DNA of 64,000 bases from Polynucleobacter sp. es-MAR-4 (GCF_018882055.1 NZ_JACVPF010000001.1:1138722-1202721); one strand, 5' to 3'; shown: positions 50,797-59,050, numbered from the stretch's first letter. Program-made: numbers and translations. The notes: a model not told the origin generated them from the sequence alone.

Positions 50797-51549
50797 ATGA
50801 CTGAACGCATTGGGCTATTTGCCGATCTACATAGTAATTTAGAAGCTTTTGATGCTTGCATGGAGCAAGCCAAAGAGTTGGGCGTTACCCGCATGGTTTT
50901 TTTAGGGGACCTCGTTGGTTACAACGCAGACCCTGGCGCTGTAATTGATCGCATTGGAGAGATGGTTGCCAATAAAAAAGCAATTGCTGTTTTAGGAAAT
51001 CATGATCAAGCGGTTTTTGAAGACCATCGCCATCAAATGAATGCAAGCGCTAATGCTGCAATTGAATGGACCAAAAGCCAGCTCAACTCTTCTCAGATTC
51101 AGTTTCTCAAAGATTTACCCCTAATGATTCAAGAGGATGCAATGTGCTTTGTTCACGCATCGGCTCATAATCCCGCGGACTGGAATTACATCACCGACAG
51201 TATGAGCGCATGGCGTTGCGTACAAAGTTCAGGAAAGCCATATACCTTTGTTGGCCACGCTCACGAACAAGCGCTCTTCTATCAAAGTGCTGTTGGTAAG
51301 CTCATTCGTTTTGCGCCCCATCCCGGCGACGAAGTTCCGGTAATGCATCATCGCCAATGGGTTGGCGTAGTGGGCTCACTTGGCCAGCCGCGCGATGGCA
51401 ATCCCGAAGCTTGCTTTGCTGTTTTTGAGCCCGCATTAGAAGTGCTTACTTTTCATCGGACCCCTTACGATCAATTTACAGCAGCAGAGAAAGTTCGTCG
51501 TGCGGGGTTGCCAGAGGATCTTGCTAACCGCCTAATCACGGGCAAATAA
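50797..51549 (+). CDS. Metallophosphoesterase family protein
   Basis: This 250-residue calcineurin-like phosphoesterase has all dimetal motifs in order: DLHSNLEAF, GDLVGYN, GNHDQAV, and GHAHEQ near residue 155. The family includes protein phosphatases, nucleotide phosphodiesterases and others; the short DLHSN-type proteins are often called YfcE/PrpE-like. It ends eight bases before a Ser/Thr kinase-UspA gene, which makes a kinase-phosphatase pair possible, though the substrate is unknown. Confidence 0.88.
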   Translation: MTERIGLFADLHSNLEAFDACMEQAKELGVTRMVFLGDLVGYNADPGAVIDRIGEMVANKKAIAVLGNHDQAVFEDHRHQMNASANAAIEWTKSQLNSSQIQFLKDLPLMIQEDAMCFVHASAHNPADWNYITDSMSAWRCVQSSGKPYTFVGHAHEQALFYQSAVGKLIRFAPHPGDEVPVMHHRQWVGVVGSLGQPRDGNPEACFAVFEPALEVLTFHRTPYDQFTAAEKVRRAGLPEDLANRLITGK

Positions 51550-51556
51550 TTTATTT

Positions 51557-52975
51557 ATGTCGATTAATACTGATATTGAAGCAGTTGATGAGATTTTCCA
51601 AGAAGGCAAAGTAGTTGATGGATTTGTATTGGGGGCTGAAGTTCATCGTGGCGGCATGGCCAGCCTGTACTCCGCAACTAAAGAAGGTATTGATGTTCCC
51701 ATTCTTCTCAAGATTCCGAGAGTCGGTCGTGACCAGCCCGTTGAAAGTCTCATTGGCTTTGAAACTGAGTTAACCATTCTGCGCTCACTGAAGAGCCCCT
51801 ATGTTCCAAAATATCTCGGCTCTGGCAATATGGCGACACGCCCCTATATTGCAATGGAGCGCGTTGAAGGATGACCGCTTGAGGACTTCATCAAAGAAGG
51901 TAAAGTTTTTTCAATTGATGAGGTAGTAAAAATTGGAGCTGACTTGGCACAGGCAGTGCAGTCGCTTCATGCACAAGATGCGATTCATTTAGACATCAAG
52001 CCCGAAAATATTCTGATTGACGATAAAGGCAAGCTCACCTTAATTGATTTTGGTTTATCGCATCACGCTCGCTTTCCAGACTTACTTGCAGAAGAAATGC
52101 GCAAGGGAATTGGTTCGGCTCCCTATATTTCGCCAGAGCAAGTCACTGGAATTCGCTCTGACTACCGCAGCGATATTTTCTCTATCGGCGTCATTATGTA
52201 TGAGCTACTAACGGGCGAACTTCCCTTTGGGAATCCACAGTCGATGAGTGGTTTGCGAAAAAGAATGTGGGCACAGGCATTTCCTCCGCGCGCTATCCGC
52301 AAAGAGATCCCCCGCTGGCTTCAAGAAATTGTTTTACGTTGTCTGGAGCCACGAGCAGCCGACCGCTATCAAAGCGCTGCACGTCTTCGTCAGGTCTTGC
52401 GCGACCATGAGAGCGTCACCCTCACTGAGCGTGCGGATCGAGTAGACCCACTTAGTTTCTGGGAAAACCTGAAACGCATGTTCCGTGCGGCAGGTTATGA
52501 GCCATCCCCAAGTCCTCGTCCCAGCATCGGAAACTACGATGCACCATTAATGATTGCAGCGATTGATACTCGCCAATCTGATGAGGACTTGCGTGAACGT
52601 ATGCAAACAACTGCCAAAAATTTATTGCAGGCCTACCCTGAAAGTCGCCTCGTATGTCTGAGCACTATTGCGAGCACCCCAACTTTTGAAGGCAACCAGG
52701 AAAGTGAAACTGCTAGCGGCATTGTGCGCGGCCATCTTGTGCAGCTCATGGAGTGGGCTAAACCCCTAAAATTGCCGCCAGAACGGATTTCGTATCACGT
52801 ACTAGAGGCACTTGATCCGGCCACCCGAATAGTGGATTTCGCAAAAGACAATGATGCGGCGCTCATCCTGATTGGGGCGTCCCACAAGCTACCAAATAAA
52901 GTAACGCCTTGGCGAACTTCAATGACAAAAATTGTTGAGGAAGCCCCCTGCAGCGTTCATATTGTCAGAACCTAG
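51557..52975 (+). pseudogene. Ser/Thr protein kinase with C-terminal UspA domain, interrupted by in-frame TGA
   Basis: One frame encodes a 472-residue kinase but codon 106 (51872-51874) is TGA. Before it lies the N-lobe with the glycine-loop region VHRGGMASLYSA and the ATP lysine K52. After it come HLD (144-146, in place of HRD) with KPEN, DFG (164-166), SAPYISPEQ and a complete C-lobe, then a universal stress protein domain ending IGASH and EEAPCSVHIVRT. The stop falls at the hinge between VEG and PLEDFI. Otherwise nothing is decayed. A TTG at 51944 could start a kinase lacking its N-lobe, probably inactive. A sequencing error, recent nonsense mutation or readthrough are all possible. Confidence 0.85.
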
Positions 52976-53007
52976 TCTCAGCCGGGCAATTGCCCGATAA
53001 TGCAGTC

Positions 53008-53745
53008 ATGGAAGAAAAAATACGCGTCTCCAAGCTGCTCTCTGAGCTAGGCCTTTGCTCTCGTCGCGAGGCCGACTCTTACATCGAGCAGGGCTTGGTT
53101 ACTGTTGATGGTGAAGTGGTCAATGAGCTGGGCTCGCGTGCTTTTCGTCATCAAAAGATTGAGTTACAGTCCGGGGCCAAAGCTCAGCAGGCATCCCGGA
53201 TTACCGTCATTCTCAATAAGCCAGTCGGCTTTATCTCTCACTATGATGATGAGCAAGAGTACCAACCTGCTGCCTCACTAATTACTCCGGACAATTACTT
53301 TGCTAGCCCGCTTGATAAGGGCCGCAACCCGCGATTTAATACTCGCGGCCTGGCGCCTGCCGGTCGACTCGATATCGACTCCACTGGCATGCTAGTGCTG
53401 ACTCAAGATGGCCGTATTGCCAAACTCCTCATTGGTGAAAACAGTCCGATAGAAAAAGAGTATTTGGTTCGGGTTGAAGGCGCCCTCTCTTTTGAAGATC
53501 TAGATCGCCTAAAGCATGGCCTGGAATTAGATGGTGTTGTTTTGAAGCCTGCTCAAGTTAGCTGGCAGAACGAAGATCAACTTCGCTTTGTTTTGCGAGA
53601 GGGTCGCAAACGTCAAATTCGTCGCATGTGTGAAATGGTTGGCCTGAGAGTTTTAGGCCTCAAGCGCGTGCGTATGGGTAGAATTTCTCTAGGCGCCCTA
53701 CCTCCTGGAAAATGGCGCTTTGTGAGGCCAGAAGAGCAATTCTAA
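53008..53745 (+). CDS. 16S/23S rRNA pseudouridine synthase (RsuA/RluB/E/F family)
   Basis: The protein (245 residues from the ATG at 53008) has an N-terminal S4 RNA-binding domain (VSKLLSELGLCSRREADSYI) and the catalytic domain with the aspartate in PAGRLDIDSTGML, and EGRKRQIRRMCEMVGL. The long insertion NPRFNTRGLAP before the catalytic loop is seen in a Burkholderiales branch resembling RluF. The precise uridine cannot be named. A TTG 18 bases upstream is an alternative start. A 14-bp palindrome CGGGCAATTGCCCG lies at 52983-52996 just before it. Confidence 0.9.
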   Translation: MEEKIRVSKLLSELGLCSRREADSYIEQGLVTVDGEVVNELGSRAFRHQKIELQSGAKAQQASRITVILNKPVGFISHYDDEQEYQPAASLITPDNYFASPLDKGRNPRFNTRGLAPAGRLDIDSTGMLVLTQDGRIAKLLIGENSPIEKEYLVRVEGALSFEDLDRLKHGLELDGVVLKPAQVSWQNEDQLRFVLREGRKRQIRRMCEMVGLRVLGLKRVRMGRISLGALPPGKWRFVRPEEQF

Positions 53746-53760
53746 GAAGCTCAGCGCGCT

Positions 53761-53776
53761 TATAATTCTGTCAGTT
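53761..53776 (+). promoter_or_regulatory. Likely -10 region of prfC
   Basis: A perfect TATAAT at 53761-53766 is followed by TCTGTCAGTT; the whole 16 bases recur at 60855-60870 before pagP. No clear -35 hexamer is seen at 17 bp. Transcription from here would give prfC a leader of about 30 bases. Confidence 0.5.
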
Positions 53777-53805
53777 AGATTAAACGCAGAATTACCATCG
53801 ATACC

Positions 53806-55425
53806 ATCACATCCAGCACTCCTGGCGCAGAAGTTTTAAGACGCCGCAGCTTTGCCATCATCTCTCACCCAGACGCTGGCAAGACCACCCTTACCGAAAA
53901 ACTCTTGTTATACGCAGGAGCCATTCAGATTGCAGGTAGCGTAAAAGCACGCAAGGCCAGTCGACATGCAACCTCTGACTGGATGGAGATTGAGAAGCAA
54001 CGCGGCATTTCAGTTGCGAGCTCGGTGATGCAAATGGAATATCGTGACTGCATCATTAATCTTCTCGATACCCCTGGTCACCAAGACTTCTCCGAAGATA
54101 CCTATCGCGTTTTAACTGCGGTTGATTCTGCCCTCATGGTGATTGATGCCGCCAATGGTGTCGAGTCACAAACCCTGCGCTTGCTTGAAGTCTGTCGCGC
54201 GCGCAATACGCCAATCGTGACCTTCATTAATAAAATGGATCGTGAGGTAAAGCCCCCCATGGAGCTCATGGATGAAATTGAAACTGCGCTAGGTATTGAA
54301 GTAGTTCCTTTTACTTGGCCAGTGGGCATGGGCAAATCATTTGCCGGCGTGATTGATATCGCCAACTCACAAATGCGCATGTTCAAAGCGGGCGAAGATC
54401 GTGTGACCGAAGATTCGCATGCCATTGTTGACGTCAATGACCCTGCGCTGAAAGAGCGCCTTGGCACTGATCTCGAAAATGCACTTGCAGAAGTTGATCT
54501 CATTAAAAATGCGATGCCTGCGTTTGACCGTGAAGCCTTTTTGGCTGGGCGTCAATCACCAGTATTCTTTGGCTCAGCCATTAATAATTTTGGTGTGCGC
54601 GAGATTCTAAATACTTTAGTGGAGCTCGCACCATCACCAGGTTCACGCAAGGCCTTGCAGCGCGAAGTCAGCCCAGCAGAAAATAAATTCTCCGCAGTGG
54701 TGTTTAAGATTCAAGCCAACATGGATCCAGCGCATCGAGATCGTGTTGCTTTCTTGAGAATTTGCTCAGGGCATTTCCAGCGCGGCATGAAGCTCAAGAT
54801 TTGCCGTAACGGCAAAGAAGTGCGTACCAATAATGCGCTGTCTTTCTTGTCACAACGCCGCGACATCTTAGATGAAGCTTTTCCCGGTGACATTATTGGA
54901 TTGCCAAACCACGGACTACTTCGCTTGGGCGACACGCTCACCGAAGGTGAGCAGTTGCAATTCACAGGCTTGCCGTTTTTTGCGCCTGAAATTTTCCGCA
55001 TGGTTGAGTCCGCAGATCCACTGCGCTCTAAACAATTGCGCACAGGCTTAATGCAGCTTGGCGAAGAGGGTGCTATTCAAGTATTTCGCCCTATGACTGG
55101 CGGAACTATGTTGCTTGGCGCATTTGGACAATTGCAGTTTGAAGTGGTGAGTCATCGCCTACAAACAGAGTACGGCGCTGAAGTACGTCTGCTGCCTGCG
55201 CGCTATAACTTAGCTCGCTGGGTCAGCTCTGAAGATCCTGTAGCTCTTAAGAAATTTATACAAGAAAATATTCATCGCATGGCAGAGGATGTTGTGGGTG
55301 CTTCAGTATTTTTGGCCAGCCACAAATCCGAATTAGATGTCGCTCAACAGCGCTGGGAATCCATTCAATTCCATGCGCTCAGAGAGCATGCAGGCCTCAT
55401 CTACCAATCAGACCTCGCTGGATAA
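53806..55425 (+). CDS. prfC: Peptide chain release factor 3 with apparent non-canonical ATC start
   Basis: The protein (539 residues if started at 53806) is the translational GTPase RF3, which recycles RF1/RF2. The G1 loop is in FAIISHPDAGKTTLTEK, G3 in DTPGHQDF, and G4 in NKMD, followed by EF-Tu-like barrels. There is no ATG, GTG or TTG in frame between the stop at 53776 and the P-loop; the first TTG (53905) would remove G1. Starting at ATC 53806 gives a 15-residue lead before FAIISHPDAGK, exactly as in E. coli PrfC. ATT at 53779 or 53791 are other choices. No strong Shine-Dalgarno is visible. Confidence 0.9.
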   Translation: MTSSTPGAEVLRRRSFAIISHPDAGKTTLTEKLLLYAGAIQIAGSVKARKASRHATSDWMEIEKQRGISVASSVMQMEYRDCIINLLDTPGHQDFSEDTYRVLTAVDSALMVIDAANGVESQTLRLLEVCRARNTPIVTFINKMDREVKPPMELMDEIETALGIEVVPFTWPVGMGKSFAGVIDIANSQMRMFKAGEDRVTEDSHAIVDVNDPALKERLGTDLENALAEVDLIKNAMPAFDREAFLAGRQSPVFFGSAINNFGVREILNTLVELAPSPGSRKALQREVSPAENKFSAVVFKIQANMDPAHRDRVAFLRICSGHFQRGMKLKICRNGKEVRTNNALSFLSQRRDILDEAFPGDIIGLPNHGLLRLGDTLTEGEQLQFTGLPFFAPEIFRMVESADPLRSKQLRTGLMQLGEEGAIQVFRPMTGGTMLLGAFGQLQFEVVSHRLQTEYGAEVRLLPARYNLARWVSSEDPVALKKFIQENIHRMAEDVVGASVFLASHKSELDVAQQRWESIQFHALREHAGLIYQSDLAG

Positions 55426-55427
55426 AT

Positions 55428-55676
55428 CTAGCGTTGGCTTGATTGCGGCCAATTGCAATCGAACACTGCAACTAACTGAGTATCGCTTTTTCTAAAAGCA
55501 GCAGTTTTGCCATATTGCGCGCAATAGGCATTGGCCCTTGTTGTTAGTGATGCGATAGATTCGCCATCACTATTTAGAAAGGTGACATGATTCGCATCTG
55601 ATGCATCGGTGTAAACCGCTGCGCAAGCACTCAATCCAATAATCCCAAGCAACAAAACATATTTGAGATGTGTCAT
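55428..55676 (-). CDS. Small lipoprotein of unknown function
   Basis: The 82-residue product begins MTHLKYVLLLGIIGLSAC, a lipoprotein signal with the acylated Cys at about residue 18. The short mature domain holds CAQYGK and a VAVFDC segment, suggesting one disulfide. AGGGGA lies five bases before the ATG at 55676, fixing the start over a longer frame. It is probably in one transcript with the DUF2798 gene just upstream. Function unknown. Confidence 0.78.
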   Translation of the reverse strand: MTHLKYVLLLGIIGLSACAAVYTDASDANHVTFLNSDGESIASLTTRANAYCAQYGKTAAFRKSDTQLVAVFDCNWPQSSQR

Positions 55677-55711
55677 ACGAATCCCCTTGCTTAGTAAATG
55701 CATTAGCCCGC

Positions 55712-55942
55712 TCATAGTACAAACCTCTTCACCAGTCTTGCGGTCAGATTGCTAGCAAATGGGCGATAGATCAAAATACAAATCATCGCAACTGGATAGG
55801 CAACCAACCAAACCTCCAGCCATACCCAGAAGAAGTTCTGCGCTAAGCCCACTCGAACTAAAGTTGTCGCCAGCGTAATACTCAATGACATAAGTCCGCC
55901 CATGATGGCGGCGAAAATAAGATTTGGAATATTCATCATCAT
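55712..55942 (-). CDS. DUF2798 family small membrane protein
   Basis: This 76-residue protein has two predicted transmembrane helices with the DUF2798 pattern: LIFAAIMGGLMSLSITLAT then WLEVWLVAYPVAMICILIYRP and a basic tail ending VKRFVL. Members are uncharacterised inner-membrane proteins. Two extra ATG codons precede NIPNLIF so the exact start is one of 55942, 55939 or 55936. A small lipoprotein gene follows. Confidence 0.75.
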   Translation of the reverse strand: MMMNIPNLIFAAIMGGLMSLSITLATTLVRVGLAQNFFWVWLEVWLVAYPVAMICILIYRPFASNLTARLVKRFVL

Positions 55943-56012
55943 CTAATCATAGCGCCTGGACTGCTTAACTGTTATTCTGATTTGTGATCACTATTCCGCG
56001 CCCTACTTAGGG

Positions 56013-56054
56013 GAGTCTGCTGAGCAAGCTCAGAGGTTCATCATTCCAAGACTC
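56013..56054 (+). ncRNA. Structured leader before small basic protein gene
   Basis: GAGTCT (56013-56018) pairs with AGACTC (56049-56054), enclosing a hairpin CTGAGC-AA-GCTCAG (56020-56033). The structure ends two bases before the AGGA ribosome-binding site. It does not match a riboswitch class I know. Confidence 0.45.
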
Positions 56055-56065
56055 TAGGAAAAAAT

Positions 56066-56272
56066 ATGGCTGTTGGCCAAAATCAAAGAAATAGAAAAAA
56101 TGACCCCATGGTTAGCAAAACTGGTAAAGCTAAACTGGGCCCACTGAATACTGCTCAATTAAGCAAATTACTTGACTCAAGCACCAAGCCTAAAGAGAAA
56201 GCAAAGATTCAAAGGGCTCTTAATAAGCGCCCTTCAATCCCAGCGCCTGTCGCTGAGCCTGTCGCAGCCTAA
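56066..56272 (+). CDS. Small basic protein of unknown function
   Basis: The 68-residue product is rich in lysine, asparagine and proline. Its centre, KLGPLNTAQLSKLLDSSTKP followed by KEKAKIQRALNKR, looks helical; the ends look disordered, with a Pro/Ala/Val tail. AGGA lies about six bases before the ATG. A structured leader precedes it and a strong terminator follows, so it forms its own transcription unit. No family was recognised; nucleic-acid binding is a guess from its charge. Confidence 0.65.
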   Translation: MAVGQNQRNRKNDPMVSKTGKAKLGPLNTAQLSKLLDSSTKPKEKAKIQRALNKRPSIPAPVAEPVAA

Positions 56273-56277
56273 GTGCT

Positions 56278-56304
56278 AAGCCCCGAAATTACCGGGGCTT
56301 TTTC
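56278..56304 (+). terminator. Rho-independent terminator
   Basis: AAGCCCCG (56278-56285) pairs with CGGGGCTT (56293-56300) over a seven-base loop, followed by TTTTC. It ends the small basic protein gene. Confidence 0.92.
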
Positions 56305-56324
56305 TTATGTAATATGCTCTCATC

Positions 56325-56831
56325 ATGAAAGCATCTGCTCAAATTCACTCTATTTATGTTTCAGCTCGTGCAGGCGAACCAATGATGCAGCTGGCACAAG
56401 CCCGCATCATTGCTGGCGAGGGAATTGCTGGTGATCGCTATGCACTAGGCATAGGTGCGTTCTCTAAAACCAAGCCTAAAATCCGACATATTTCTCTGAT
56501 TGCACTATCCGGCATTGATCATGCCAATCAACAACTCCTTGCCAAGCAACAAGCAGTTTTTGATCCGGGCGATACTCGAAGAAATCTGATCATCATCGGG
56601 ATTTCCGCAGAAGAGCTCAATGCGCTTGTTGGCAAGACTTTCTATTTGGGGAGTCTTACTTTTAAGGGCACTGAATTATGCGAGCCCTGCCAGCGACCAG
56701 CCAATCTACTCAAAAGACCTGACTTCATGAATGCATTTGAGAGTAGGGGTGGCCTTAGGGCGGAGGCGCTGGAGTCCGGAACTCTTGGCAATGGGGACTT
56801 GCTTACCCATTCTATCGGCCAAGAAAAATGA
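56325..56831 (+). CDS. MOSC domain-containing protein
   Basis: The 168-residue protein is a stand-alone MOSC (molybdenum cofactor sulfurase C-terminal) domain of the YiiM-like short type. IAGEGIAGDRYALG is the N-terminal signature, FDPGDTRRNLIIIGISAEELNALVG the central one, and LCEPCQRP carries the conserved cysteine expected to handle sulfur or molybdopterin. Such proteins act with N-hydroxylated substrates or Moco-sulfur transfer; the partner here is unknown. It overlaps the following GNAT gene by four bases. Confidence 0.9.
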   Translation: MKASAQIHSIYVSARAGEPMMQLAQARIIAGEGIAGDRYALGIGAFSKTKPKIRHISLIALSGIDHANQQLLAKQQAVFDPGDTRRNLIIIGISAEELNALVGKTFYLGSLTFKGTELCEPCQRPANLLKRPDFMNAFESRGGLRAEALESGTLGNGDLLTHSIGQEK

Positions 56832-57232
56832 TCACTTATATCGAGCATGCCACTATTAGCCCAGAGCAGGCGATCGACCTATATACCCGCTCCACCCTTG
56901 GGGAAAGACGCCCAATTAATAGTATTGAGGCTTTTACAGCAATGCTTGCCAATGCAAACCTCACTATTTCCGCATGGGATGATGAGAAACTAGTTGGAAT
57001 CAGTCGCAGCCTGACAGACTTTGCCTATGTGGCTTATTTAGCTGACCTTGCTGTAGATGAACAATACCAGCGGCAAGGAATAGGCAAGCAACTCATTGAA
57101 GAAACTAAAAAGCGACTGGGCCCTAGCTGCATGATTGTGCTACTTGCTGCCCCGAAAGCGAACACCTATTACGAGCATCTTGGTTTCGAACATAATCCTC
57201 GCGCTTGGACAATGAAAAATAACTCCGCTTAA
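56828..57232 (+). CDS. GNAT family N-acetyltransferase
   Basis: This 134-residue GCN5-related acetyltransferase has the acetyl-CoA-binding motif A in VDEQYQRQGIGKQLIEE (about 78-94), preceded by the beta strand AYLADLAV, and the motif B end YYEHLGFE. Substrate is unknown. Its ATG overlaps the MOSC stop and the histidine phosphatase gene follows ten bases later, suggesting a three-gene transcript. Confidence 0.9.
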   Translation: MITYIEHATISPEQAIDLYTRSTLGERRPINSIEAFTAMLANANLTISAWDDEKLVGISRSLTDFAYVAYLADLAVDEQYQRQGIGKQLIEETKKRLGPSCMIVLLAAPKANTYYEHLGFEHNPRAWTMKNNSA

Positions 57233-57241
57233 TATTGCAAT

Positions 57242-57889
57242 ATGTCTATAACCAAACTCTGTCTTATACGCCATGGCGAGACCGCCTGGAATGCTGAAAG
57301 ACGCCTGCAGGGGCATACCGATATTCCTCTAAATGCCAAAGGCGCTCTACAAGCTCGTCAAATGGCACAAGCACTAAAAGATATCAACCTCTCATTTGAT
57401 GTCTTGTATACCAGCGACCTTAAAAGAGCGGCCGATACAGCAAATGCACTTGTTGAAATATTTGGGGTCGAGGCTAAAGTTGATGGGGCTCTGCGAGAGC
57501 GGCATTTTGGCGCACTTCAAGGGCTTTCAATCACCGAGGCGCCATCAATACAACCCGATGTTTGGCAAGCCCATATTGCTCGTGACTTAGAGCATGACCT
57601 TGAAGGTGGCGAAAGTATTCAACAATTTGCTTTGCGAGTGCAAAATGCGCTAGATAAAATTCAAGAGCGCCATGCTGGTAAAACTATTTTGATCGTGAGT
57701 CATGGCGGCACGCTCGATATGATGTATCGCATTGCGAGTAAACAAGCGCTCAGCGCCGAAAGAATAGCTTCGGTACCAAATGCCTCTTTAAATTGGATTT
57801 CCCATAGACAAGGGGATGGATGGTCGGTGGGGCAATGGGCTGACACTCGCCACCTGGAGGGGCCCGCCCTAGAAAACGTAGACCTCTAA
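57242..57889 (+). CDS. Histidine phosphatase family protein (phosphoglycerate mutase-like)
   Basis: The 215-residue protein has the phosphohistidine motif LIRHGETAWN with H11, the downstream YTSDLKRAADTA, the acid/base glutamate in LRERHFG, and the second histidine in VSHGGT. This is a cofactor-independent-mutase-unrelated phosphatase branch (GpmB/CobC/PhoE-like). True 2,3-bisphosphoglycerate mutase activity is doubtful because of the non-GpmA length and context. It ends a MOSC-GNAT gene string and is followed by a terminator. Confidence 0.88.
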   Translation: MSITKLCLIRHGETAWNAERRLQGHTDIPLNAKGALQARQMAQALKDINLSFDVLYTSDLKRAADTANALVEIFGVEAKVDGALRERHFGALQGLSITEAPSIQPDVWQAHIARDLEHDLEGGESIQQFALRVQNALDKIQERHAGKTILIVSHGGTLDMMYRIASKQALSAERIASVPNASLNWISHRQGDGWSVGQWADTRHLEGPALENVDL

Positions 57890-57892
57890 GAA

Positions 57893-57916
57893 AAAAGTCA
57901 CCCGTAGGTGACTTTT
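57893..57916. terminator. Bidirectional terminator
   Basis: AAAAGTCACC (57893-57902) pairs with GGTGACTTTT (57907-57916) around CGTA. It lies between converging genes. Confidence 0.93.
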
Positions 57917-57933
57917 GACTTTTCAGAAAGAAT

Positions 57934-58173
57934 TTATTTTCTGATGTGTGCGTGACGTGCAGCGTCTTGTGACATGCCCTCGCCTTTTGGCTTACCTTCA
58001 AGCGCTTCTTTTTCAGCAGTGATTTCTTTGCGGCGCTCTTTGCAAGAACCAGCAATCTCTTGCAATGCTTTACGAGCTCTGGCAGCAGAAGCTTTGATTC
58101 CTTTACCGTGGAACTTTTCATTCTCTGATTGGTAGGCTTCAAAAGCAGCAATTAACTTGTCATGATGGGACAT
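57934..58173 (-). CDS. Small lysine-rich Hc1/histone H1-like protein
   Basis: The 79-residue product is very basic and mostly helical. The stretch FHGKGIKASAARARKAL followed by LQEIAGSCKERRKEI has the KxxKAAxARxRK pattern of the conserved N-terminal domain of chlamydial Hc1 and other bacterial histone H1-like proteins. It lacks the long KA-rich tail of those proteins. A role in DNA compaction is therefore an inference. A GGA-containing ribosome-binding region (AAGGAAAAAT) precedes the ATG. Confidence 0.6.
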   Translation of the reverse strand: MSHHDKLIAAFEAYQSENEKFHGKGIKASAARARKALQEIAGSCKERRKEITAEKEALEGKPKGEGMSQDAARHAHIRK

Positions 58174-58246
58174 ATTTTTCCTTATGAATAATTGAAATAA
58201 TCGGCTTAAGAAGCACTTTAACCCAATATACGAAAACTACTCTAAA

Positions 58247-58999
58247 TTATTGCGTCCAGCGATTAATGATTGCCTTTAGCTTTTCTGGGCCCAACTCGGC
58301 AAGATATAAATTAAAGTCATCCCGCAATTTTGAGCCTTTTTTGAAGGCAAACCCTAGATTGTCAAACCCAACCACTTGATAGCTGCTACTGACTGGGAGA
58401 TTTAAGGATTTTTGGTAATTGACGAGCATAACGTTATCCACAAATACTAAGTCCACATTGCCATTTTGCAAGGCAATCAGGGCCTCTGTAGGTGATGGAT
58501 ACAGCTTGACCTGGTTTACTGAGTAATAGCCCTTTGGCTGCAAGACTGTTTTTACATAATCATCAAACACGCTACCGGTAGGATAGGCAATGGTGTATTT
58601 TTTTAGCTGTGACAAATCAGTAATTTTGATATGGCGCTTGTTTAAACCGATCAACTGCCAAGTGCTGGTGAAATAAGGATTAGAAAAATCCATCACCTCT
58701 TTACGCTTATCGGTAATTGAGATCCCGGAGAATGCGACATCAGCCTGTCCACTAGTTACCGCGCCCAACATACCAAGCCAATCATAGGCGGTCATTTTGA
58801 ATGTACAGCCCCGTGACTTACAGTAGCCTTCAAATATCTCCAAATCTATACCCGTATATTTGCCATCTTTTTCAAAAAGCATCGGGGGTATCGTAGGAGA
58901 TATAGCAACCTTAATCACATTGGACTGCTCTTCTTTGGAGCAGGCGCCAAGCACAAATAAAGTTACAAACAATATCGAAATGATGCGTGCTAGTCTCAT
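58247..58999 (-). CDS. Periplasmic amino-acid-binding-type lipoprotein (SBP family 3)
   Basis: The product (250 residues from the ATG at 58999) begins with a lipoprotein signal ending LFVLGAC, then a type 3 solute-binding fold: VAISPTIPPMLFEKDGKYTGIDLEI in parts, DVAFSGISITDKRKEVMDFSNPYF, and the second-lobe LIALQNGNVDLVFVDN. Such proteins bind polar amino acids for ABC transporters, but no permease or ATPase gene is adjacent, so it may be an orphan receptor. The longer frame upstream adds a sequence that would bury the signal peptide. Confidence 0.85.
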   Translation of the reverse strand: MRLARIISILFVTLFVLGACSKEEQSNVIKVAISPTIPPMLFEKDGKYTGIDLEIFEGYCKSRGCTFKMTAYDWLGMLGAVTSGQADVAFSGISITDKRKEVMDFSNPYFTSTWQLIGLNKRHIKITDLSQLKKYTIAYPTGSVFDDYVKTVLQPKGYYSVNQVKLYPSPTEALIALQNGNVDLVFVDNVMLVNYQKSLNLPVSSSYQVVGFDNLGFAFKKGSKLRDDFNLYLAELGPEKLKAIINRWTQ

Positions 59000-59050
59000 G
59001 ATGTATTCAGAATTAAATTGGATAAATGATCTTATCAAGAATTGAATGCA

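Noticed and set aside
51872..51874. TGA as a selenocysteine codon in the kinase
   Set aside because: Kinases are not selenoproteins, the position is not catalytic, and no clear SECIS-like hairpin was seen just downstream.
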